Shown piece by piece: positions 7,138 through 12,711 of a stretch of DNA of 12,711 bases. This DNA comes from JBICHM01 sp043101835 (GTDB lineage Bacteria; Planctomycetota; Phycisphaerae; Phycisphaerales; UBA1924): positions 1 through 12,711 of the forward strand of contig JBICHM010000157.1 in assembly GCA_043101835.1 (NCBI GenBank), read 5' to 3'. Made by a program: the position numbers and the translations under genes. The notes below the pieces were generated by a model. The model did not search any database. It was not told the origin of the DNA and saw only the letters and a program-made list of their open reading frames with translations. Position 1 is the stretch's first letter. Each line of letters starts with the position of its first letter.

Positions 7138-8481
7138 ATGCGACTGACGATGGTTGGGGCCGGGTATGTCGGCCTCGTGACGGGCACGTGTCTCGCGAAC
7201 ACCGGCAACGAGGTGACCTGCCTCGATGTGGATCCGCGCAAGATCGACACGCTCAACGCCGGCGAGTGCCCCATCTACGAGCCGGGCCTCACCGAGCTGA
7301 TGGAGCTGAACGTCAGCGCGGGGCGTCTGCGCTTCACGACCGACAAGCGGGACGCGTACGCCGACGCCGACATGATCTTCATCTGTGTCGGCACGCCGTC
7401 GGACGCCGAGGGCAACGCCGACCTGCAGTACGTCTTCAAGGTCGCCGACGACATCGGCGCGGTGATCAAGGAGCTCGGCGCCGGCGCGAAGCCCAAGGTG
7501 ATCGTCGTCAAGAGCACCGTGCCCGTCGGCACGACCGAGGCGGTCAAGCAGCGGATCCGCGCGGTCGTCGGCGATCTGCCCTTCCATGTCGCGGACAACC
7601 CGGAGTTCCTGAAGGAGGGCGCCGCGATCATGGACTTCAACAAGCCCGACCGCGTGGTGGTCGGCGTGGAGTCCGAGGCGGTCGGCGACCTGATGCGCGA
7701 GTTGTACGCGCCGTTCGTCCGCCAGGGACACCCGATCTTCATCATGGACGTGCGCTCCGCCGAGATGGTGAAGTACGCCTCGAACAACTTCCTGGCGACG
7801 AAGATCTCGTACATCAACGAGATGTCGCGTCTGTGCGAAGTCTTCGGCGCCGACATCGACGCCGTCCGTCAGGGCATGTGCTCGGACTCGCGCATCGGCA
7901 ACAAGTTCCTCTACCCGGGCCTCGGCTACGGCGGGTCGTGCTTCCCGAAGGACACGCTGGCGTGCATCTCGATGGGCAAGACCTCGAGCACACCGATGCA
8001 GCTCTCGCAGGCCGTGCACGATGTGAACCAGCGTCAGCGCGATTTTTTCTTCGACAAGATCGAACGCCACTTCGCCGAGCGCGGCGGGCTGAAAGGCAAG
8101 ACGATCGCCTTCTGGGGCATCGCTTTCAAGCCGAACACCGACGACATCCGCGAGGCGCCGGCGATCACGCTCATGCAGCGTTCGCTGGACGCCGGCGCGA
8201 CCGTTCGCGCCCACGACCCCGTCGCCGCGGACAACGCGCGGGAGATCTTTGGCGACCGCGTCGCCCTCGTCGGCAAAATGTACGAGACGTTGGACGGCGC
8301 CGATGCGCTCGTCATCTCCACCGACTGGGACGAGTTCAAGTCGCCCGATTTCGGCAAGGTGCGCGAGCGCCTCGCATCGCCGGTGATCTTCGACGGACGT
8401 AATCTCTACAAGCCGTCGCAGATGCGCCGCGAGGGGTTCAACTACCACTCCGTGGGCCGGCAGGCCGTGCAGCCGGGCTGA
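7138..8481 (+). CDS. ugd: UDP-glucose 6-dehydrogenase
   Basis: The enzyme oxidises UDP-glucose twice with NAD to UDP-glucuronate, in the cytoplasm. The 447-residue length is normal for the bacterial family. It has the N-terminal Rossmann motif MVGAGYVGLVTG (5-16), FICVGTPS (81-88), VKSTVPVGTT (124-133), NPEFLKEG (154-161), EMVKYASNNFLATKI (209-223) with Lys214 and Asn218, and GYGGSCFPKDT (263-273) with the catalytic Cys268 and Asp272. The C-terminal UDP-binding domain includes FWGIAFKPNTDDIREAP (325-341). GGAGAGGG upstream supports the ATG at 7138. The next enzyme in the pathway, UDP-glucuronate decarboxylase, is encoded just upstream. The stop codon is three bases from the stop of the oppositely directed membrane glycosyltransferase gene. 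Confidence 0.97.
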   Translation: MRLTMVGAGYVGLVTGTCLANTGNEVTCLDVDPRKIDTLNAGECPIYEPGLTELMELNVSAGRLRFTTDKRDAYADADMIFICVGTPSDAEGNADLQYVFKVADDIGAVIKELGAGAKPKVIVVKSTVPVGTTEAVKQRIRAVVGDLPFHVADNPEFLKEGAAIMDFNKPDRVVVGVESEAVGDLMRELYAPFVRQGHPIFIMDVRSAEMVKYASNNFLATKISYINEMSRLCEVFGADIDAVRQGMCSDSRIGNKFLYPGLGYGGSCFPKDTLACISMGKTSSTPMQLSQAVHDVNQRQRDFFFDKIERHFAERGGLKGKTIAFWGIAFKPNTDDIREAPAITLMQRSLDAGATVRAHDPVAADNAREIFGDRVALVGKMYETLDGADALVISTDWDEFKSPDFGKVRERLASPVIFDGRNLYKPSQMRREGFNYHSVGRQAVQPG

Positions 8482-8484
8482 CAC

Positions 8485-9852
8485 TCAACTCGAGATGACC
8501 TCTCGATAGAGCGACACGCCCGAGAGGGCCAGTTCGATCGCCGCGAGCGACAGCGGGCCGGCCCACAGCCAGCGAGGGCCGGCGTCGTCGCGATCGCGCG
8601 CGCCCGCGGCAAGCCACGCGAGCATCACGAGCAGGAAGGGCTCAAAGTACCGCTGCCAGGCCATGGAGTTGAACGACTGCGCGAGCGCCCAGCCGAGCAT
8701 CGAGAGCAGCAGCAGGGCGCTCGCCGGCCCGCGCCCGCGCCGATTCGCCGCACTCCAGAACGCGCCAAGCAGCAGCCCCCCCACCGGGGCCCCGAGGGCG
8801 AGCACGACGCTCCGCCCACCGATCGCCGGCGTCATCTCCACGATGCGCCAGAGCGCGCCGAACGCCCGGTGCTTCAGCGCGTAGTCGGTCGGCGTCGCCA
8901 GCGCGCAGACCAGCGCTACGCCGGCCAGCGCGATCGAGAGCCGGCAGCGAAGATCGCGGCGCAGGTCCAGCCCGGCCACCGGCGCGAGGAAGACTCCCAG
9001 CCCGCCGGCGAGGGCGAAGGCAAACGCAAAGGTCGCCCCGTTCACGCCGGTGTTGTGCAGATCGACATACGCCGGGGGCATCAGGCCACCCCACAGCCAG
9101 ACGAACCATCCCAGCAGCGCCAGCGGCGCCAACCCCGCGATCACACCCACCGGCGCCATCGCCGGGAGCGCCGGCCCCGTGCGATCGGGGCGCAGCCAGC
9201 GCGGCGCCAGGCTGCGAAGCGGGCTTGCCAGCAGACACGCCGCGCCGACCGGCGCCGCGACCCACGCGTGGATCTGGCGCACCGCCACCGCGGCGCACGC
9301 GGCGACGCCCAGACCAACGCCACCAGCGATCCCCAGATCACGGCGCAAGAGCCCGGTCATCGCCAGAATCACGAAGCACAGCGCCGCGTTGTCGGTGGTC
9401 AGGAAGATCGCGGCGCCGAGGAAGTACGAGTTCGCCAGCAGCGGCGTCACCAGCGCGGCGCCGGCGATCGGCCCGGTCAGACGCGCCGCTCCCCACCACG
9501 CGCCGAGCAGCAGGCCCAGGCTCACCAGCGTGTTCACGACACGCATCGCCAGCACGGCGCGCTCGCTTCCCGGCGCCTCGGGACTGGCGGCGCGCCCGAC
9601 GAGCGACATCACCAGGTGATATCCGGGCGAGGTCGCCGAGGGGTAATCGACCAGTTCGATGTGCGGCCACCCATCGGCCATCGACTGGATCACCACGAGA
9701 TGGTGGTTGTCCTGGTCGAAGGCTTCACTCGGCCCGGTTCGACCGCTGAAGACGACCGGCAGGGTGAGCGCCAGGTACACGGCCGCGAGCGTCGCCGCGA
9801 CGATCCACCATCGCCGTCGACCGTTCGGGTGGGATGTGTCCTGCTCGACCAC
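8485..9852 (-). CDS. GT-C membrane glycosyltransferase, Alg10-like
   Basis: This is a 455-residue polytopic protein with about ten hydrophobic segments, the first at residues 15-35. An extracytoplasmic loop carries FDQDNHH (45-51), a DxD-like acidic motif where GT-C enzymes keep their catalytic acid, followed by DYPSATSPGYHL (69-80). LTTDNAAL (151-158) and VRQIHAWV (191-198) recall the RQTN-W motif of eukaryotic Alg10/DIE2 glucosyltransferases. RYFEPFLL (401-408) is also family-like. By family knowledge such enzymes use polyprenyl-phosphate sugars on the outer face of the membrane; donor and acceptor here are unknown. The GTG at 9852 is chosen because GGAG lies eight bases upstream and the hydrophilic Asn-Gly-Arg-rich N-terminus precedes the first membrane segment. 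The open frame continues upstream across the neighbouring methyltransferase but that part is not real. The gene is convergent with ugd. Confidence 0.78.
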   Translation of the reverse strand: MVEQDTSHPNGRRRWWIVAATLAAVYLALTLPVVFSGRTGPSEAFDQDNHHLVVIQSMADGWPHIELVDYPSATSPGYHLVMSLVGRAASPEAPGSERAVLAMRVVNTLVSLGLLLGAWWGAARLTGPIAGAALVTPLLANSYFLGAAIFLTTDNAALCFVILAMTGLLRRDLGIAGGVGLGVAACAAVAVRQIHAWVAAPVGAACLLASPLRSLAPRWLRPDRTGPALPAMAPVGVIAGLAPLALLGWFVWLWGGLMPPAYVDLHNTGVNGATFAFAFALAGGLGVFLAPVAGLDLRRDLRCRLSIALAGVALVCALATPTDYALKHRAFGALWRIVEMTPAIGGRSVVLALGAPVGGLLLGAFWSAANRRGRGPASALLLLSMLGWALAQSFNSMAWQRYFEPFLLVMLAWLAAGARDRDDAGPRWLWAGPLSLAAIELALSGVSLYREVISS

Positions 9853-9975
9853 GCGCGATCTCCGGGCGCCCCCTCTGGGGCGGCAAGATGGGTACGGTAT
9901 CGGTCCGCTGCGGGCGCCCCCGCCGCGCGATCGACGAATTCCCCGCAGCCGACGCCTTCGGAGTGCGACAGGACG

Positions 9976-10638
9976 ATGGCAGGACAAGGCCCGCTGAAGC
10001 GTCTGATGTCGATGGCGCACCGTCCGGTGTACGCCGCGCGCCTGCGGGAACTCGTCCGGCGCATCACCCCGCGCCTGCACAGCGGTGATCGCGTGCTCGA
10101 TGTCGGCTGTGGCGAGGGGACGCTCGGCAAGGCGATCATGGACGCCGCCTCGTGCCCGAGCGACGTCCGTGTCGAGGGGCTCGAGCGGTTCGCGCGCGGG
10201 GGCGAGCCCATCCCCGTGACCGCCTACGAGGGCGGGCGGATGCCCTTCGATGACGACGCCTTTGATGTGGTGATCGTCGCCGATGTGCTCCACCACGAGG
10301 AGGACCCCGATGCGCTCCTGCGCGAGTGCGGTCGCGTGGCGCGACGCCTCGTGATCGTGAAAGACCACCAGATTTCGGGGGTCCTGGCTCGCCCGCGTAT
10401 CTGCCTGATCGATTGGGCGGCGAATGCGCCTTACGGCGTGCGGTGCCTGTTCCGATACAACACCCCGTCGGCGTGGACGGAGACGCACCGGCGCCTCGGG
10501 TTCGGCGTCGCCGACGAGGTGCGGTCGATGCGTCTCTACCCGCCGGTGGTGAACCTCCTCTTCGGGCGGCGCCTGCAATACATGGCCTTTCTCGCGCCGC
10601 CGCGCGAGCCGACCGACACCCGCACCTCCCAGGACTGA
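9976..10638 (+). CDS. Class I SAM-dependent methyltransferase
   Basis: The 220-residue protein has the Methyltransf_11 pattern: RVLDVGCGEGTLG (39-51) as the SAM-binding glycine loop, an acidic residue after the second strand (VEGLERF, 67-72), and MPFDDDAFDVVIVADVLHH (89-107). The target is unknown; sugar, lipid or small-molecule methylation are all open. A LIDWAANAPYGVRC stretch (144-157) is seen in a group of similar proteins found in polysaccharide loci, which is from memory and weakly supported. The ATG at 9976 has AGGACG just upstream, and the open frame extending further upstream lacks homology and overlaps the divergent gene. The UbiA-like gene begins nine bases after its stop, so they are probably co-transcribed. 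It diverges from the GT-C gene across 123 bases. Confidence 0.85.
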   Translation: MAGQGPLKRLMSMAHRPVYAARLRELVRRITPRLHSGDRVLDVGCGEGTLGKAIMDAASCPSDVRVEGLERFARGGEPIPVTAYEGGRMPFDDDAFDVVIVADVLHHEEDPDALLRECGRVARRLVIVKDHQISGVLARPRICLIDWAANAPYGVRCLFRYNTPSAWTETHRRLGFGVADEVRSMRLYPPVVNLLFGRRLQYMAFLAPPREPTDTRTSQD

Positions 10639-10647
10639 TCACGCCCG

Positions 10648-11613
10648 ATGCCCCCCACCGCAGCGAGCGACGAGAACGGCGCAGCGGCGAACCCGAAGCG
10701 ATCGCTGGCGGGAAGCCTCCTCCGCCTCGTGCGCCCGGCGCAGTGGGCGAAGAGCGCGTTCGTGCTCATCGGCCCGGCATACGGGTACGCGGATATGGAG
10801 GTGGGCTGGCAGCAGGTCGTGCTCCCCGCGGCGCTTGCCGCCGTGGCGTTCAGCCTGATCTCGAGCGCCTGCTACATCGTCAACGACATCCTCGACGCAG
10901 AGCAGGACCGGGCGCACCCGCGCAAGCGACGCCGCCCGATCGCCTCCGGCGCGGTCACGCCGGGTCAGGGTGCGATCCTGGCGATCGCCCTGACCCTGGC
11001 CGCAGGGGTGTGCCTCTGGTTCATTCCTGCGCCGGCGCGTGCCTGGACGGCCGTGTGGGTCGGTGTCTATGTGCTCAACGTCACGCTGTATTCGGCCCTG
11101 CTGAAGCACGTGCTCATCGCGGATGTGATGGGCCTGGCCCTGGGCTTCGTCCTGCGGGTGATGGCGGGCTGCGCCGCGGTTGGCATCGTTCCCAGTGTCT
11201 GGCTGCTCAACTGCACGCTGTTCCTGGCGATGTTTCTCGCCTTCGGGAAGCGTCTCGGCGAGCGGCGCACCCTCGGCGAGGGCGCAACCGCAGCCCGAAC
11301 GGTGCAACGGGACTACACCACCAGTCTGCTCCAGATGGCGGTGGTGGTGACGGCGGTCGCCACGCTGGTGAACTACACCAGCTACGTGCAGACCCAGGTG
11401 GAGCGGGTCGGCGAGGGATTCGAGATCTTCTGGCTGACCGTCCTGCCGGCGACCTACGGGCTTTTCCGGTGCATCGTGCTGCTGGATGCGGGGCGATTCG
11501 ACGATCCGACGGAGCTGGCCACCCACGATCGACCCTTCCAGGTGGCCTCACTGGCCTTCGCGGCCCTCTCGGCGGGGGCGATCTGGTGGTTCCGGATGCA
11601 GGGCGCCGCCTGA
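10648..11613 (+). CDS. UbiA-family prenyltransferase, decaprenyl-phosphate phosphoribosyltransferase-like
   Basis: This 321-residue integral membrane protein has about eight to nine hydrophobic segments. LVRPAQWAKSAFVL (27-40), YIVNDILDAEQDRAHPRKRR (76-95) with the NDxxDxxxD metal-binding motif (Asn79, Asp80, Asp83, Asp87), RPIASG (96-101), YSALLKHVLIADVMGLALGF (148-167) and FGKRLGERR (199-207) match the UbiA branch that includes mycobacterial Rv3806c. That enzyme moves phosphoribose from PRPP to polyprenyl phosphate on the way to lipid-linked arabinose. The later enzymes of that route (phosphatase, DprE1/DprE2) are not in the window. Next to a GT-C glycosyltransferase, a polyprenyl-linked pentose donor is a reasonable inference. 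Other UbiA roles such as quinone or lipid prenylation are less likely given these motifs. The Shine-Dalgarno sequence is weak. Confidence 0.85.
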   Translation: MPPTAASDENGAAANPKRSLAGSLLRLVRPAQWAKSAFVLIGPAYGYADMEVGWQQVVLPAALAAVAFSLISSACYIVNDILDAEQDRAHPRKRRRPIASGAVTPGQGAILAIALTLAAGVCLWFIPAPARAWTAVWVGVYVLNVTLYSALLKHVLIADVMGLALGFVLRVMAGCAAVGIVPSVWLLNCTLFLAMFLAFGKRLGERRTLGEGATAARTVQRDYTTSLLQMAVVVTAVATLVNYTSYVQTQVERVGEGFEIFWLTVLPATYGLFRCIVLLDAGRFDDPTELATHDRPFQVASLAFAALSAGAIWWFRMQGAA

Positions 11614-11648
11614 GCCTCCCGGGCTGCGCGAACCCCCGAGTCGCGCCG

Positions 11649-11696
11649 GGCGTCTGATAACCCCGGCGAAATGGGCGGCTTGCGCCCGCAGACGCC
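11649..11696 (+). repeat. Nested inverted repeat downstream of the UbiA-like gene
   Basis: GGCGTCTG (11649-11656) pairs perfectly with CAGACGCC (11689-11696). Within it, GGGCG (11673-11677) pairs with CGCCC (11683-11687) around a GCTTG loop. The structure starts 35 bases after the UbiA-like stop codon and could end or protect that transcript, although no T-run follows. Confidence 0.45.
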
Positions 11697-11875
11697 ACCT
11701 CGCCAGCCGCTCGCTGTATACGACCGACGTGGGAGTACGGGCGTCGGTGTCGCGCCGTTTTGCGCCGTCGTGGTGACGGGGCGGGCGGGCGCCGCGCTCG
11801 CGATGGGACCAGCGGCGAGCGGGCGACGATCCGGCGCCGGAACGCGTTCTTTGACGCGTCCGGCGTCTGAAACGC

Positions 11876-11890
11876 GCCTCGTGACGAGGC
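11876..11890 (+). repeat. Six-pair hairpin in the metalloprotease leader
   Basis: GCCTCG (11876-11881), TGA loop and CGAGGC (11885-11890) form a perfect small stem about 70 bases before the metalloprotease ATG. Its function is unknown. Confidence 0.35.
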
Positions 11891-11962
11891 CGAACAGGTA
11901 CTGGAACACACCACGACCGGGATGGATCCCCCGGCACAGCACGCATGAGGAGCACGAGACCG

Positions 11963-12694
11963 ATGAAGACACGGAAGCTCGCCACATTGGCCCTGGTCGT
12001 CGGCACGGCGGTCGGGGCGGGCGCGGCGTTCTCAACGAACGCGCAGCCGCAGGTCACTCCGGAGATGGCGGCCAAGCTGGCCGAGGCGCGCGCCGGCGCC
12101 GGGAAGCAGGAGTTCCAGCCCTTCGACAAGGTGACCGAGGGGTTCGAGAAGGTCGTCTCGACGGCCGACGGGAAGAGCCTCTACACCATCTACGTCGACG
12201 AGAAGGAAGGGAAGGTCCTCGCCGAGCTTCCCCGGATGTTCGAGAAGCAGACCTACTTCGTGGCGCCGACCTTCGCCGAGGGCGTGCCGGGCGCGCAGTC
12301 GTCGCAGATCGACGGCTACATGCTCAAGTGGAAGCGGATCGGCGACCGTCTCGCGCTGATCCAGCCCAACCTCGAGATGCGCTCGACCGGCGACAACGAG
12401 TCGCAGCGCTCGCGTGACGAGCAGTTCACCGACCGCGTCGTGACCGACGTGCCGATCCTGACGATGGGCCCGGGCGGCGGGCCGGTGATCGACATGTCGG
12501 CGATGCTGGTCGACAACGCGCGCGACCTCTTCCCCTTCGCGCCGCGCTTCAACGGACGCCTGAAGGAGATCGCCGCGGCGAAGAGCTTCCCGGAGAACTT
12601 CGAGCTGGCGTTCCGCGCCCCGGTGCAGCCCACCGGCAACCTCGTGACGATGCACTACTCCTGGAGCGTGCTTCCGCAGAACACCGGCTACAAG
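11963..12694 (+). CDS. Secreted zinc-dependent metalloprotease, DUF5117 N-terminal part (cut)
   Basis: This 244-codon fragment stays open to the end of usable sequence. Residues 1-28 form a Sec-type signal peptide: a basic MKTRK start, a hydrophobic core and an Ala-rich end near NAQP. The mature part, with GFEKVVSTADGKSLYTIYVD (60-79), FVAPTFAEG (99-107) and PNLEMRSTGDNESQRSRDEQF (135-155), fits the DUF5117 domain that stands before the catalytic domain of large gluzincin-like proteases common in Planctomycetes and Bacteroidetes. The HExxH motif would lie downstream and is missing. The last real codons read LPQNTGYK; the family normally goes on with a P-R-x-A-D-x-R-x-G-Y-F stretch, but here adapter-derived codons follow. 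AGGAG lies 11 bases before the ATG. There is no evident link to the polysaccharide genes. The protein probably acts in the periplasm or outside the cell. Confidence 0.82.
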
Positions 12695-12711
12695 AGATCG
12701 GAAGAGCACAC
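12695..12711 (+). other. Illumina TruSeq adapter remnant
   Basis: The final 17 bases, AGATCGGAAGAGCACAC, are identical to the start of the Illumina TruSeq read-1 read-through adapter. Coding similarity of the metalloprotease stops exactly at the join after the AAG lysine codon. This is untrimmed library sequence and not part of the genome. Confidence 0.96.

Larger units (their letters stand above)
11614..11962. other. Intergenic stretch of 349 bases with inverted repeats, no gene seen
   Basis: The stretch separates the UbiA-like gene from the metalloprotease gene. Frames crossing it lack codon character and homology. It holds a nested inverted repeat (11649-11696), a small hairpin (11876-11890) and a repeated GGCGTCTGA (11649-11657 and 11862-11870). 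TTGACG at 11851-11856 resembles a -35 box but has no partner -10 at normal spacing. The promoter of the metalloprotease gene is presumably here but I cannot place it. Confidence 0.6.

Noticed and set aside
5995..8484. An 829-codon open frame on the minus strand opposite uxs and ugd.
   Set aside because: It is the antisense shadow of two clearly recognisable enzymes. The translation is rich in Arg, Val, Ala and Asp/His without any domain, as GC-rich antisense frames are.
8869..9975. Upstream extension of the methyltransferase frame on the plus strand.
   Set aside because: This part is antisense to the GT-C gene and reads as low-complexity Arg/Gln/His-rich sequence. The real protein starts at 9976.
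9853..10578. N-terminal extension of the GT-C gene up to 10578 on the minus strand.
   Set aside because: The extension lies opposite the methyltransferase gene, has no homology or hydrophobic pattern, and a good GTG with a ribosome-binding site stands at 9852.
11851..11856. TTGACG as a -35 box for the metalloprotease gene.
   Set aside because: No -10-like hexamer lies 15-19 bases downstream, so I do not call a promoter here.
11671..12417. Plus-strand frame running from the intergenic stretch into the metalloprotease gene.
   Set aside because: Its second half is out of frame with the DUF5117 protein, and its first half has no similarity to any family I know.
12032..12709. A 225-codon minus-strand frame at the right edge.
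   Set aside because: It is antisense to the signal peptide and DUF5117 region, and its first codons come from adapter sequence.

Overview
The window looks like a bacterial contig of very high GC, by eye about two thirds G+C, with strongly G/C-ended codons. The gene set and the DUF5117 metalloprotease at the right edge fit Planctomycetes, perhaps the Phycisphaerae. That placement is an inference from protein style and not from a marker gene. There are eleven protein genes, two of them cut by the window edges. I see no rRNA, tRNA, CRISPR array or transposase. The last 17 bases match the start of the Illumina TruSeq read-through adapter, so the right edge is a contig end and not genomic sequence.

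Layout: (1) 1-1550, minus strand: GDP-L-fucose synthase (fcl), one base overlapping a family-4 glycosyltransferase that runs off the left edge. (2) 1709-3420, plus: a FkbM-type methyltransferase and a PAPS-dependent sulfotransferase. (3) 3436-4527, minus: GDP-mannose 4,6-dehydratase (gmd). (4) 4771-8481, plus: ATP sulfurylase (sat), UDP-glucuronate decarboxylase (UDP-xylose synthase) and UDP-glucose 6-dehydrogenase (ugd). (5) 8485-9852, minus: a multi-pass GT-C glycosyltransferase resembling Alg10. (6) 9976-11613, plus: a SAM methyltransferase and a UbiA-family protein resembling decaprenyl-phosphate phosphoribosyltransferase. (7) 11614-11962: a structured non-coding stretch. (8) 11963 to about 12694, plus: the N-terminal part of a secreted DUF5117 zinc metalloprotease.

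Read together, the genes supply precursors for a complex surface or extracellular polysaccharide. Gmd and Fcl turn GDP-mannose into GDP-L-fucose. Ugd makes UDP-glucuronate, which the decarboxylase turns into UDP-xylose. Sat makes APS, the precursor of the PAPS used by the sulfotransferase. Two methyltransferases and two glycosyltransferases could assemble and decorate the chain, and the UbiA-like protein suggests a polyprenyl-linked pentose donor for the membrane enzyme. A sulfated and methylated fucose/xylose/uronate polymer is my inference. No APS kinase, flippase, polymerase or export gene lies in the window.

The most unusual non-coding signal is a pair of similar leaders before sat and the UDP-xylose synthase gene. 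Each has an ACTAYGCT box, a CCTCCC(C)ACCC tract and a short upstream ORF starting exactly 41 bases before the main ATG and overlapping it.
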